DNA from: DATMER01 sp963844885
Lineage (GTDB): Bacteria > Acidobacteriota > Thermoanaerobaculia > Multivoradales > UBA5704
DNA: 64,000 bases
NCBI GenBank assembly: GCA_963844885.1
Contig: CAWJQA010000012.1
Span: 62,001-126,000 of the forward strand
Direction: 5' to 3'
Both the position numbers and the translations under genes were made by a program. Positions 26,094 through 35,559 of the stretch are shown here, one piece after another; the first letter of the stretch is position 1, and every line of letters starts with the position of its first letter. Below the pieces are notes generated by a model. The model had not been told where the DNA came from. It saw only the letters and a list, made by a program, of their open reading frames with translations, and did no database searches.

Positions 26094-27458
26094 CTACTCC
26101 GCCGGCTCCCCCAGCATCCCGATCAGCTCCTTCTCCCGCTGCCGGAGCTCCTCGGGGCTCGACGCCTCCAGGACCAGCCGCAGGAAGGGCTCGGTGTTCG
26201 ACGGCCGGACGTTGCCCCACCAGGTCGGGATAGTTGAACGTGATGCCGTCCAGATAGTCGATCTGCGCGTCGGCGTAGCGGCGCGGCGAGCTCTTCGATC
26301 TTGCCCTGCTTGTCCTCGACCACGAAGTTGATCTCCGGGCTCTTGGCGTAGCGCCGGAGCGGCTGGACCAGCTCGGAGAGCGCCTTGCCGCTGGAACGGA
26401 GGAGGTTCAGAACCTCCACCACGGCCATCACCGCGCAGTCGGCGTTGAAATGGTCGCGGAAGTAGTAGTGGCCCGCCAGCTCGCCGCCGAAGATGCCGTC
26501 CCGCTTGCGCAGGGTGGCCTTCATGAACGAGTGGCCGACCCGCTCCCGCACCGGCACGCCGCCTTTCTCCGTGATGTACTCGGCCACCGCCCGCGACGAG
26601 CGCAGGTCGAAGAGCACCGCCTTTCCGCGATTGCCCGGCTCGCGCTCCAGCAGCTCGCCGCCGATCAGCGCGGTCATCAGGTCGCTCCCCACCGCCTGGC
26701 CCGTCTCGTCTACGAAGGCGGCGCGGTCGGCGTCGCCGTCGAAGGCCACACCCAGGTCGGCGTTGTGCTCGCGCACGGCCTTCATCAGATCGTGGAGGTT
26801 CTCCTCCTTGAGCGGGTTGGCCTCGTGGTTCGGGAAGGTGCCGTCGAGCTCGAAGTAGAGCGGGATCAGCTCGATGCCCGTCGCCTCCAGGATCGGCTTG
26901 TAGAGCGTGCTCATGCCGTTGGCGGCGTCCACCACCACCCGCAGGCGCTTGCTCTTGGCGTTGCGCAGGAAGGAGAGGACGTGGGTCTGGTAGTCGTAGA
27001 AGACGTGCCCGGTCCGACCGTGCCCGGACGCTCGGCGACGGGCAGGTCGCCGGTCTTGACCTTCTCCTCCATGAGCGCGATGCCGTGGTCGCCGGAGACC
27101 GGGCGCGCCTCGTGGCGGCTGAACTTGAGCCCGTTGTACTCCGCCGGGTTGTGGCTCGCCGTGACCTGCACGCCGCCGGCGGTCTTCAGATGGCCGATCG
27201 CAAAATAATTCATCGGCGTGGTGGCCAGGCCGATGTCGATCACGTCGAGGCCCGACCGGTGAGGCCCTGGATGAGCGCCTTCGCCAGCCCCTCGCTGTGG
27301 GAGCGCATGTCGCGGCTCACCACCACGGCGTTGCCGCACGCCCGGTCCTCCGCGTCCAGCACGAACTGGAACGACCGGCCGATCTTGCGGACGATGTCCT
27401 CGTTGATCTGCGTGGGGTAGATCCCCCGCACGTCGTAGGCTTTGAAAATTCCGCCCAT
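26094..27458 (-). pseudogene. Phosphomannomutase/phosphoglucomutase, interrupted by frameshifts
   Basis: Three frames together encode one complete alpha-D-phosphohexomutase. The first holds GGIFKAYDVRGIYP. The second holds VQVTASHNPAEYNG with the phosphoserine site. The third holds DLGVAFDGDADRAAF (metal loop) and GGELAGHYYFRD (sugar loop), and a further shift near 26280 leads to the C-terminal RPSNTEPFLRL-type phosphate site. Breaks lie near 27255, 27015 and 26280. Homology is continuous across them, so sequence errors are as likely as gene loss. The enzyme interconverts hexose 6- and 1-phosphates for sugar-nucleotide synthesis. Confidence 0.82.
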
Positions 27459-27478
27459 AAGACTCTCTCTCCCGTCCT

Positions 27479-30400
27479 CTAGTGAGCCATCTTTTCGATG
27501 GCGTATCCGAAGCTGTGGCCTTCCACGGGCGCCTGCTTCAGGTCTCCGGCTCCATCGGCCTTCGTCATCTCCAGTGCAAGGGTCTCGCCCATGATCCAGT
27601 CGCGGTGGGCCTCCACGGCCGCCTCGATCTCCGGGTCGCCCTGATAGCGCACGCGGATGCGGTCGGCATAATCCAGGTCCGCCTCTTTGCGAGCGGTCTG
27701 GAGACTGCGCGCCACCTCGCGCGCCCAGCCTTCGGAAATGAGCTCGGGCGTGAGACGAGTGTCCAGCGCCACGAGCAGCTCGCGGTCGCCCTGCGTGGCC
27801 ATCCCCTCGCGCTCGACGAGCCGCACCTCGACCTCCTCGGCCGAGAGGTCGTGGCGGCCGTCCGAGATCTCGATGGTGACCTTGCCGCTCCGCTCCAGCT
27901 CGGCCGCGAGCGCGTCGCCGTCGGCGCTCTCCAGCGCCCGCTTGACCTCGGGCATGCGTTTGCCGAAGCGCGGTCCGGTCTTCGGGAAGATCGGCCGGAC
28001 CTCGTGATGGACGTAGGTCGTGCGGTCCGCGGCCCACTGGATCTCGCGGACGTTGAGCTCGTCGCGCAGGAGGTCGGCGTAGGGGGTCACGACACCGGCC
28101 AGCGCCTCGTCCGAGGTCACCAGGGTGACGGCCGCGAGCGGCTGCCGGGTTTTCAGGCTGTGCGTGTTGCGCGCGGCGTGGCCGAGGCGGACGATCCGCT
28201 GCACGGCCGCGATGCCGGTCTCCAGCGCGTCGTCGGCTCTCCCGGTGTCCGCCTCGGGCGTCCCGGGCCAGCGCTCCAGGTGGATGCTTTCCGGCGCGTA
28301 TTCATCCTGACTCCGGATCAGGTGGCCGTGGACGACCTCGGCCACGAACGGCGTGAACGGCGCGATCAGGCGCGACACCGTGGTCAGCACCTCGTAGAGG
28401 GCCTGGTAGGCGCTCTCTTTCTGCGCTTCCACTCCCGCCCCGGCCCAGAAGCGGTCGCGGCTGCGGCGGATGTACCAGTTCGTGAGGTCGTCGAGAAACT
28501 CCTCCAGCATCCGGGCGGCCGGGGTGACGTCGTAGGCGTCGAGGCTGGCGGTGACTCCGGCCGTCAGGCGGTCAAGGCGGAGGAGGATCCAGCGGTCGAG
28601 GGCCGGCCGCTCAGCGAAGGGAACGGAACCACCTCCCGGCCGCCAGCCGTCGAGGTTCGCGTAGATCGTGAAGAACGACAGCGCGTTCCAGAGCGGCAGG
28701 AGGAATCCCTGCGCGGCCTCGCGCACGAGACGGGCGGAGAAGCGCGACGGGACCTCCGGGTTGTTGACGCAGAAGTACCAGCGCAGAGCGTCGGCGCCGG
28801 TCTCTTCGATCACTCCCATGGGCTCGACCACGTTGCCGAGGCGCTTGGACATCTTCCGCCCCTGCTCGTCGTTGACATGGCCGAGAACGATGCAGGTCTT
28901 GAAGGCCACGGAGCCGAAGAGGAGGACGCCCAGCGCGTGCAGGGTGTAGAACCAGCCGCGCGTCTGATCCACGGCTTCGGAGATGAAGTCGGCCGGAAAG
29001 CCCACTCCCGCGGCCGGATCGAAGCCCGGCAGCGGCTCGCCCATATAGTGGTGCTGGGCGAACGGCATGGAGCCCGAGTCGAACCAGGCATCGATGACGT
29101 CCGGCACCCGGCGCATCGTGCCGGCTGCGCACTGCGGGCAGGCCCAGGCGACCTCGTCGATGTACGGCCGGTGCGGGTTGAACTGCTCCGGATCGTAAAG
29201 GTTTTCCGGCGGCTTCTGACCGGACCTCTCGAACAGCTCGGCAAACGAGCCGATCACGTGGATGTGGCTACAGTCGTCGCACTTCCAGGCCGGCAGCGGA
29301 GTGCCCCAGTAGCGCCGCCGGGAGAGCGCCCAATCGACCAGATTTTCCAGCCAGTTGCCGAAGCGGCCCTCGCCCACGTGCTCGGGATGCCAGTCGACGG
29401 TTTTGTTCTTGTCGATCAGCTCCTGTTTGAGGACGGTCGTCTTCACGAACCAGCTCGTCGTGGCGTAGTACAGGAGCGGCCGGTCGCAGCGCCAACAGAA
29501 AGGATAGCTGTGGCGATGGCGCTCGCTGTGGAGAAGCCGGCCGCGGGCGCGGAGATCCTGGAGGATCTTCGCGTCGGCATCCTTGAACCAGAGGCCGGCG
29601 AAGGCTTCGATGCCGGGCTTTTCGCGCACCTTGCCGTCGGCGTCGATGCTCAGGATGAGCGGCAGATTGTACGCCTGGCCGGTGCGATAGTCGTCCTCGC
29701 CGAACGGCGGCGCGGTGTGGACGAGGCCGGTGCCTTCCGAGGCGGTCACGTAGTCGCCCGGCACCACCCGCCAGCCGTGCTCGTCGGAGCCTTGACCCTC
29801 TCCGTCCCAACCCTCGCGCGCAACGTGGAACGGCCGGTCGTAGAGGAGGCCTTCGAGATCCTTGCCACGGAAGCGGGCGAGCGCCGGCAGGGCTCCCAGG
29901 TCGACGAGGCGCTTCTCGCCTTCGACCTCGGCCATCAGGGGGACGGGTTTGGCCAGTCCGTCGCCGATGAGAAACTGCTCGTCCGCGCGCTCCGGATGCT
30001 GGACGAGCTTGTAGACCATCTCGGAATTCGCCGCGAGGCCGACGTGGGCGAGGAGCGTCCAGGGCGTGGTGGTCCAGGCGACCAGCTTCATCCCTTCCGT
30101 GGTGGTCCAGGAGCCGCCGCCGACCGGCGCGATCTCCTGGCCGGGGCGGACGGGGAAGAGGATCCAGACGGACGGGTCGTCCACGTCCTTGTAGTTCTGG
30201 GCGACCTCGTGGCTGGAGAGCGTGGTGCCGCAGCGGGCGCAGTACGGCTGGATCTTGTAGCCCTCGCCGAGAAGGCCGCGCTTCCAGAGCGTGGCCAGGG
30301 ACCACCAGACCGACTCGATGTAGTCGTTCGTGTAGGTGAAATAGGCGTGGTCGAGGTCGAGCCAGAAGCCGATGCGCTCGGTCATGGCGCGCCACTGGCG

Positions 30401-30796
30401 CTCGTAGGTGTGGACGCTCTCCAGGCAGGCGCGGTTGAACTCGGCGATGCCGTAGTCCTCGATCTGCTGCTTGCCGGTGAAGCCGAGGCGCTTCTCGACC
30501 TCGATTTCAACCGGGAGACCGTGGGTGTCCCAGCCCGCCTTGCGGGGCACGTGATGGCCCTGCATGGTGCGGTAGCGCGGAAACAGATCCTTGACGACGC
30601 GGGTCACCACATGGCCGACGTGCGGCACGTTGTTGGCGGTCGGAGGTCCGTCGTAGAACACGAAATCGCCCCGGGGCGCCGGCTTGCGCAGGCTCTTCTC
30701 GAAGATGCCGCGCTCCCGCCAGTGCCCGAGCACCTGCTGCTCGAGCCGGGGGAACGGGTAACCGCCGGGGACGTCGGGAAATCGCTTGTCGCTCAT
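27479..30796 (-). CDS. ileS: Isoleucyl-tRNA synthetase
   Basis: A 1105-residue class I synthetase that charges tRNA-Ile. The HIGH motif is PPTANNVPHVGH (ending His62) and the KMSKS motif is GRKMSKRLGN. The editing domain follows the zinc-binding CARCGTTLS region, and WDTHGLPVEIEVEK is a standard IleRS block. Length and the C-terminal extension resemble the eukaryote-like (type 2) bacterial form, which is often less sensitive to mupirocin; that subtype call is an inference. The manB-like gene starts 20 nt downstream and an OsmC gene lies 3 nt upstream, so a common transcript is likely. Confidence 0.95.
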   Translation of the reverse strand: MSDKRFPDVPGGYPFPRLEQQVLGHWRERGIFEKSLRKPAPRGDFVFYDGPPTANNVPHVGHVVTRVVKDLFPRYRTMQGHHVPRKAGWDTHGLPVEIEVEKRLGFTGKQQIEDYGIAEFNRACLESVHTYERQWRAMTERIGFWLDLDHAYFTYTNDYIESVWWSLATLWKRGLLGEGYKIQPYCARCGTTLSSHEVAQNYKDVDDPSVWILFPVRPGQEIAPVGGGSWTTTEGMKLVAWTTTPWTLLAHVGLAANSEMVYKLVQHPERADEQFLIGDGLAKPVPLMAEVEGEKRLVDLGALPALARFRGKDLEGLLYDRPFHVAREGWDGEGQGSDEHGWRVVPGDYVTASEGTGLVHTAPPFGEDDYRTGQAYNLPLILSIDADGKVREKPGIEAFAGLWFKDADAKILQDLRARGRLLHSERHRHSYPFCWRCDRPLLYYATTSWFVKTTVLKQELIDKNKTVDWHPEHVGEGRFGNWLENLVDWALSRRRYWGTPLPAWKCDDCSHIHVIGSFAELFERSGQKPPENLYDPEQFNPHRPYIDEVAWACPQCAAGTMRRVPDVIDAWFDSGSMPFAQHHYMGEPLPGFDPAAGVGFPADFISEAVDQTRGWFYTLHALGVLLFGSVAFKTCIVLGHVNDEQGRKMSKRLGNVVEPMGVIEETGADALRWYFCVNNPEVPSRFSARLVREAAQGFLLPLWNALSFFTIYANLDGWRPGGGSVPFAERPALDRWILLRLDRLTAGVTASLDAYDVTPAARMLEEFLDDLTNWYIRRSRDRFWAGAGVEAQKESAYQALYEVLTTVSRLIAPFTPFVAEVVHGHLIRSQDEYAPESIHLERWPGTPEADTGRADDALETGIAAVQRIVRLGHAARNTHSLKTRQPLAAVTLVTSDEALAGVVTPYADLLRDELNVREIQWAADRTTYVHHEVRPIFPKTGPRFGKRMPEVKRALESADGDALAAELERSGKVTIEISDGRHDLSAEEVEVRLVEREGMATQGDRELLVALDTRLTPELISEGWAREVARSLQTARKEADLDYADRIRVRYQGDPEIEAAVEAHRDWIMGETLALEMTKADGAGDLKQAPVEGHSFGYAIEKMAH

Positions 30797-30799
30797 AGG

Positions 30800-31210
30800 T
30801 CAGTCTGGGTACTCGAACACCACCTCGCGCTCGATGTCCGGGCGGAGGCTCATGTGGACGGGGCAGGTGAGCGCCGCGTTCTCCAGCTTCTTGCGCTGGG
30901 CTGGGGTGAGGCCGGCGGGCATCCGGATGCGCGCCGGCAGGTTGCCGATCCGCCGCGGGCTGTCGGCCATGTGCTTCTCGACGTGGACCGACAGGCCCGT
31001 GAGGTCGATCCCGTCCCGCTCCCCGACGATCGCGATCAGGGTCAGCATGCAGGCGGCGAACGCCGTCGCCACGAGGTCCGTGGGCGAGAACGAGCTGCCG
31101 TCCCCCTGGTTGTCCACCGGCGGCACCGTCCGGAGCACCGCTCCCGACGGACCGTGGGTCATCTCGACGGTCAGCTTTCCAACGTACTTGCCTGTGATCT
31201 CGACAGCCAT
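30800..31210 (-). CDS. OsmC family peroxiredoxin-like protein
   Basis: A 136-residue OsmC/Ohr-type protein. The family's two redox cysteines are present, in AAFAACMLTLIAIV and in LTCPVHMSLRPD. Such proteins reduce organic hydroperoxides or act in stress protection. SFSPTDLVATAFAAC is a strong family signature. It sits directly upstream of ileS with a 3-nt gap. Confidence 0.92.
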   Translation of the reverse strand: MAVEITGKYVGKLTVEMTHGPSGAVLRTVPPVDNQGDGSSFSPTDLVATAFAACMLTLIAIVGERDGIDLTGLSVHVEKHMADSPRRIGNLPARIRMPAGLTPAQRKKLENAALTCPVHMSLRPDIEREVVFEYPD

Positions 31211-31240
31211 GCTCTCTCCCTCCTGGAACGCGGAAGCATA

Positions 31241-32065
31241 TCAGGGCAGCTCTTCGAAGAACCGCAGGTAGTCCTCCGCGATCCTCGGCATCGAGGTCCG
31301 CTCCCGGACCTCTTTCATGACGTCCAGCCCCCGCTTCCACTCCGGGCCGCCGAAGGTGGCACGGGCCTTGTCGATGGCCGCCGTCAGGCTGGCCGTCTCC
31401 GGCTCGGCGTAATACGGGTAGTCCGGCCCGAGCAGCTCCAGCGTGCTCTCGTCGCGGGTGGTGACCAGGTTCGCCGCGCAGGCGGCGGCCGTGGAGACCT
31501 TGCAGTTGGGCTTGTAGAGGAATTCCTTGCCCGGCTCCCGCACCGACAGGTGGCAGTTGTAGGCCAGAGCGCGACGGAAGTAGTCGCCGTCGAAGTACTC
31601 CACCCCGGGGAGCTGTCCCCAGAGCGACAGCGACCGCGACAGGCCCAGGTAGGCGATGCGGAAGTCCTTGTCTCCCAAGGTGTTGGGAACGTAGCGCGGG
31701 TCCCACTGGTGGTAGATGACCCGGTTGAGCGCGCCGCGGACCGAAAAATCCCGGAGCTGCGCCTCGTTCTTGAAGATCAGACCGTGGTAGAGCCAACGGT
31801 TCTTGATCCACCGCTTGAAGACGACGGTGTCCTGGACGTCCAGCACCAGACGGTTGCCACGGTGACCGCCGAATCGCGCGGCGACCAGATCCGGGAGCTT
31901 CGAGGTCTTGATGAAGACCAGGATCGAATCCCGGACGTCCTTCAGGTCCCGCGGATAGACGGACCGCGCCTCGACGCCCCGCTCGCGCAGGGCTTCGGCG
32001 ACCTGGTCCGCACCCATGATGGTGGACCCCTTGTCGTAATACTTGACGAAGTAGATGTTTCGCAT
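31241..32065 (-). CDS. Hypothetical protein, possibly glycosyltransferase-related
   Basis: A 274-residue soluble protein with an alternating beta/alpha pattern. The N-terminus (NIYFVKYYDKGSTIMGADQV) and the later CKVSTAAACAANLVTTRDE and ERTSMPRIAEDYLRFFEEL resemble the two halves of GT4/GT1-type glycosyltransferases, where a late region is meant to hold the donor-binding site. The canonical E(x)7E is not obvious. Function is not established. It precedes osmC and ileS on the same strand with a 30-nt gap and diverges from the SDR gene at 32117. Confidence 0.55.
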   Translation of the reverse strand: MRNIYFVKYYDKGSTIMGADQVAEALRERGVEARSVYPRDLKDVRDSILVFIKTSKLPDLVAARFGGHRGNRLVLDVQDTVVFKRWIKNRWLYHGLIFKNEAQLRDFSVRGALNRVIYHQWDPRYVPNTLGDKDFRIAYLGLSRSLSLWGQLPGVEYFDGDYFRRALAYNCHLSVREPGKEFLYKPNCKVSTAAACAANLVTTRDESTLELLGPDYPYYAEPETASLTAAIDKARATFGGPEWKRGLDVMKEVRERTSMPRIAEDYLRFFEELP

Positions 32066-32116
32066 GGCCGTCCCGCCGCCGCCCGATCGGTCGCCCGGTA
32101 GGATATCTTGAACACC

Positions 32117-32905
32117 ATGGGACCGACTTCTTCTTCCAACCCCTTCGACCTGGCCGGGCAGGTCGCGGTGGTGACCGGCGCCTCCCGGGGGATCGGCGAG
32201 GCCGTGGCCGGCGCGTTGGCGGCGGCCGGCGCGCGCGTGGTGGTGGCGAGCCGCAAGATCGAAGGCGTCCGGGCCGTGGCCGAGCGCCTCCGCACCGCCG
32301 GCCACGAAGCGCTGGAGGTGGCCTGCCACACCGGCCGCAAGCAGGACACCGAGGCGCTCGCCGCCCGGGTCCGCGAGGCCTGGGGGCGCGTCGACGTCCT
32401 GGTGAACAACGCCGCCACCAGCCCGCATTTCGGCCCACTGCTGGATGCCGACGAAGCCGCCTGGGACAAGACCATCGAGGTCAACGTCAAAGGCTACATG
32501 AACATGATCCAGGCCTGCATCCCCTTCATGCGCGAGCAGGGCGGTGGGCGGATCGTGAACATCGCCTCGGTCGCGGGGATGTTCCCGCACTCGGGCCTGG
32601 GCGTCTACGGCGTGACCAAGGCGGCGGTGATCATGGTGACCAAGACGCTGGCGGTGGAGCTGGCGAAGGAGAACGTCCGCGTCAACGCCGTCGCGCCCGG
32701 CCTGATCCGCACCCGCTTCAGCGAGGTGCTCTGGTCGTCGCCCGAAGCCAGCCGCCACGCCCTGGCGTCGATCCCCCAGGGGAGGCTCGGCGAGGTGGAG
32801 GATCTGACCGGCGCCGTCCTCTATCTGGCGAGCGAGGCCTCCCGGTTCACGACCGGCTCGGTGCTGGTGGTGGACGGGGGACAGACGCTCAGTCTGGCGT
32901 ATTAG
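32117..32905 (+). CDS. Short-chain dehydrogenase/reductase (FabG-like SDR)
   Basis: A 262-residue classical SDR with TGASRGIG, VLVNNAATS, the catalytic NIASVAGM serine, YGVTKAAV (YxxxK) and the C-terminal VLVVDGGQTL typical of FabG-like enzymes. It probably reduces a ketone or oxidises an alcohol with NAD(P). ATG 32117 is used; a TTG three codons upstream is the alternative. No operon partner: array C follows. Confidence 0.9.
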   Translation: MGPTSSSNPFDLAGQVAVVTGASRGIGEAVAGALAAAGARVVVASRKIEGVRAVAERLRTAGHEALEVACHTGRKQDTEALAARVREAWGRVDVLVNNAATSPHFGPLLDADEAAWDKTIEVNVKGYMNMIQACIPFMREQGGGRIVNIASVAGMFPHSGLGVYGVTKAAVIMVTKTLAVELAKENVRVNAVAPGLIRTRFSEVLWSSPEASRHALASIPQGRLGEVEDLTGAVLYLASEASRFTTGSVLVVDGGQTLSLAY

Positions 32906-32996
32906 CCGCGATCCGGTGATTGGCCGCGATGCCGGCTTGGGACAGGAGGAATCGCCGTCCGCGGGCTGCCAACCTGCGCGGGCATCGCGCGGTGAC

Positions 32997-33182
32997 GTTG
33001 GGGAGCCGTTCCCCAACGAGAACGGACGCCGCGCGCCGGCATCGCGAGTCCGCGCATCGATGGGGAACGTCTCCCCAATGGGAATGGGCGTCGTCTAGTT
33101 GTGGGGAACGTCTCCCCATCGCATTCGGGCGTTGCGCGCGGCGATGGCGGCTCCGGTCCGCGTTGGGGAAGCGTTCCCCAAC
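32997..33182. repeat. Array C: phased GGGGAACG palindromes
   Basis: Four near-palindromes of the form TTGGGGA-N5-TTCCCCAA occur with their GGGG starting at 33000, 33062, 33103 and 33165. Spacings are 62, 41 and 62 bp, close to 3, 2 and 3 times 20.7 bp. Between them shorter GC-rich words also recur (GGGCGT, CGCGCGGC). The gene-free stretch 32906-33361 holds this array and, after 33190, an A/T-richer region likely to carry the abrB-PIN promoter, though no clear boxes stand out. Confidence 0.65.
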
Positions 33183-33361
33183 GCGGCGGAGGATCTCACG
33201 CTGGCGCGCCGGGGCGTAGCCAATAGTGACGAGAAAGCGCAAATCAGGACCGAGCGCCTCAGTTTGCCTCGTCGAGGATCGCGGTGACCGAAGAGGCCAC
33301 GGCTCGCCAACATGGTAAGATAGGCAAGCGAGAGTAAGGTGACGCCCAGAGGTAAGGAGCC

Positions 33362-33622
33362 ATGTCGATCGCCAGAGTGACCAGCAAAGGACAAGTGACC
33401 ATCCCTTCCGACGTGCGGAAGGCGCTGGATCTACACCAAGGAGACGATCTGGTCTTTGAGGTAACCTCCGCGCGTTCCGTGAAGTTGAAGGTGGTCAAGA
33501 GGAGGAGTCTCTCCGATCTCTATGGCGCTCTGCCGGCGACGCAACCGTTCCCGGGGAAGGAGGAGGTTCGCGAGTCGGTCGGACGAGAGTTGGGGAAGGA
33601 GCTTCGGAGAAAGCACCCGTGA
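33362..33622 (+). CDS. AbrB/MazE-fold antitoxin
   Basis: An 86-residue protein with the swapped-hairpin DNA-binding fold (ARVTSKGQVTIPSDVRKAL, then GDDLVFEV) and a charged C-terminal tail that should bind the toxin. A GGTAAGGAG ribosome site lies upstream. It overlaps the PIN toxin gene by four bases (GTGA), as expected for a type II toxin-antitoxin pair. Confidence 0.9.
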   Translation: MSIARVTSKGQVTIPSDVRKALDLHQGDDLVFEVTSARSVKLKVVKRRSLSDLYGALPATQPFPGKEEVRESVGRELGKELRRKHP

Positions 33623-34023
33623 CACGGCTCTGGGTGGATGCGAACGTATTGCTGCGGTTCCTGACGGGCGAGCCGCAGGATCTCGCCGAGAGGGCTGCCC
33701 GCCTGATGGCACGGGCAGAGCGGGGAGAGGTCGTCCTCGTCGTGCCGGCGCTGGTGATCGCGGAGGTCATCTGGGTGTTGAAGTCCTTCTATCGGCGCTC
33801 CTTCGAAGACATTGCCGAAGTCATGGTTTCCTTGATAGGCGCGGATGGAATCGAAGTCGAAGACCGGGATGTTCTGGTCCAAGCCGTCGAGTTGGCGCGG
33901 GCGAAAAACGTGGACTTTGTGGACGCGGTCCTGGCGCTGCAAGCCTCCAGGCGTGATGAGTCCGTCTGCTCGTTCGATGGAGACTTCAAGCGGCTTCCTG
34001 CTCACTGGATCTCTCCTTCCTGA
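33619..34023 (+). CDS. PIN domain RNase toxin
   Basis: A 134-residue PIN-domain protein. Acidic active-site residues are visible in LWVDANVLLRFL (Asp7), VIAEVIWVL, NVDFVDAVLAL and CSFDGDFKRL. It should be a Mg-dependent RNase neutralised by the antitoxin upstream. It begins at GTG 33619. Unlike the vapC at 18.8 kb, this toxin frame is intact. The heptose kinase starts 10 nt downstream. Confidence 0.9.
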   Translation: MTRLWVDANVLLRFLTGEPQDLAERAARLMARAERGEVVLVVPALVIAEVIWVLKSFYRRSFEDIAEVMVSLIGADGIEVEDRDVLVQAVELARAKNVDFVDAVLALQASRRDESVCSFDGDFKRLPAHWISPS

Positions 34024-34033
34024 CGCCGTTCCG

Positions 34034-35089
34034 ATGACCTCCCCCTCCCCCTCCCCCACCCCCGAGCGGCTGCTCGGCCTCATCGACGCCCTGGCCGGAC
34101 AGCCGGTGGTCATGCTGGTCGACCTCGTGGCCGACCTGTTCATCACCGGCACGCCGAAGCGGATCAGCCGGGAGGCGCCGGTCCTCATCCTCTCTTATGA
34201 GAGCGAGCGGCTGATCCCGGGCGGCGGGGCGAACGCGGTGGCGAACGTGGCCGCGCTCGGCGGTCGGCCGCTCCCCCTCGGGATCGTCGGCGACGACGCC
34301 CACGGCCGCGGCCTCCTGGAGGCTCTCCGGGAGCGCGGGGTCGATACCGGCGGCGTGCTCGTCCGGTCCGGGTACCGCACGCCGACCAAGGTGCGCATCC
34401 TGGGCGGCGGCCGGCACTCGATCAAGCAGCAGATCGTGCGCTACGACATCGAGCAGACGCTGGAGCTGACCGCGGAGGAGCGCGGCCGGTTCGCCGACTC
34501 TCTCGCGGGATGGGACCGGGAGCCGCGGGTGGCGATCCTGTCCGACTACGGCTACGGCTCGGTGGTGCCGGAGATGCTCCCGCTCCTGCGGTCGGCGCTG
34601 GGTCCGGACGCCACCCTGCTCTGCGACAGCCGCTACCGGCTCGGCGAGTTTCAGGGCCTCGACGGCGCGACGCCGAACCAGGAGGAGGCCGAGACGATCC
34701 TCGGCTCGAGCCTTGATGATCACGACGGTCCGGACCGGCTGGAGACGGGCGGGCGGACGCTGCGCGAGCGGCTCGGCGCCCGGTTCCTCCTCATCACCCG
34801 GGGGAGCCGCGGCATGAGCCTGTTCGAGGACGGCGGCTCGGCGCATCTGCCGGTCCACGGCACGGATCAGGTGGCGGACGTGACCGGCGCCGGCGATACG
34901 GTCATCGGCACGTTCGCGCTGGCCCTCGCCGCCGGAGCCACACCGCTGGAGGCCGCCCTCCTCGCCGACTATGCCGGCGGAGTCGTGGTCATGAAGATGG
35001 GGACGGCCACGCTCACCCGCGGCGAGCTGCGGCACGCGGTCGAGAGCGATCCCCGGCCCCTGGAGGAGATCCGATGGGCGAAATCCTGA
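34034..35089 (+). CDS. D-glycero-beta-D-manno-heptose-7-phosphate kinase (HldE N-terminal type, PfkB family)
   Basis: A 351-residue PfkB-family kinase resembling the kinase half of HldE (RfaE1). The substrate-side motif GGGANAVANVAALGG and the catalytic/anion-hole motif DVTGAGDTVIGTFALAL are both present. It would phosphorylate heptose 7-phosphate at C1 for ADP-heptose synthesis. ATG 34034 is chosen, as the preceding bases lie in the toxin gene tail. It overlaps the adenylyltransferase gene by 16 nt, so the two enzymes that are fused in E. coli HldE are separate but coupled here. Confidence 0.88.
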   Translation: MTSPSPSPTPERLLGLIDALAGQPVVMLVDLVADLFITGTPKRISREAPVLILSYESERLIPGGGANAVANVAALGGRPLPLGIVGDDAHGRGLLEALRERGVDTGGVLVRSGYRTPTKVRILGGGRHSIKQQIVRYDIEQTLELTAEERGRFADSLAGWDREPRVAILSDYGYGSVVPEMLPLLRSALGPDATLLCDSRYRLGEFQGLDGATPNQEEAETILGSSLDDHDGPDRLETGGRTLRERLGARFLLITRGSRGMSLFEDGGSAHLPVHGTDQVADVTGAGDTVIGTFALALAAGATPLEAALLADYAGGVVVMKMGTATLTRGELRHAVESDPRPLEEIRWAKS

Positions 35090-35559
35090 CCCTCGACGCC
35101 CTCCGCGAGCGCGTGCGCGGCCTGAAGGCGCAGGGCAAGCGGGTGGCCTTCGCCAACGGCCACTTCGACCTGCTCCACGTGGGCCACCTGCGCTATCTGA
35201 AGGCCGCCCGCGCCGAAGGCGACGCCCTGGTCGTGGCGGTCAACGACGACGCCTCGGTCGCGAGCCTCAAGGGTCCGGGCCGGCCGGTGGTGCCCGCCGC
35301 CGAGCGCGCCGAGCTGCTCGCCGCGCTGGAGCCGGTCGATTTCGTGGTGGTCTTCCACGGCGACTCCCCCGCTCCCCTGCTCGCCGAGGTGCGGCCGGAC
35401 GTCCACTGTAAGGGGACGGACTACGGCTCGCCCGAACGGGTGCCGGAGCATGAAACGGTCCGCGCCTACGGCGGCCGGACGGCGCTCGTCGGCGATCCCA
35501 AAGACCATGCGACGAGCGATCTGATCGCCAAGGTCAAAGCTCTGCCGGAGAAGGCTTGA
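35074..35559 (+). CDS. D-glycero-beta-D-manno-heptose 1-phosphate adenylyltransferase (HldE C-terminal type)
   Basis: A 161-residue nucleotidyltransferase. The family motif GHFDLLHVGHLRYL carries the HxGH signature and the KGTDYGSPERVPE block is typical of RfaE2. It converts heptose 1-phosphate to ADP-heptose. It overlaps the kinase upstream and the heptosyltransferase downstream by four bases, making a three-gene LPS inner-core unit. Confidence 0.92.
   Translation: MGEILTLDALRERVRGLKAQGKRVAFANGHFDLLHVGHLRYLKAARAEGDALVVAVNDDASVASLKGPGRPVVPAAERAELLAALEPVDFVVVFHGDSPAPLLAEVRPDVHCKGTDYGSPERVPEHETVRAYGGRTALVGDPKDHATSDLIAKVKALPEKA

Noticed and set aside
27482..32101. A 1539-codon plus-strand open frame
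   Set aside because: It is antisense to ileS, osmC and the 274-aa gene, lacks any family feature, and arises from GC-rich third positions.
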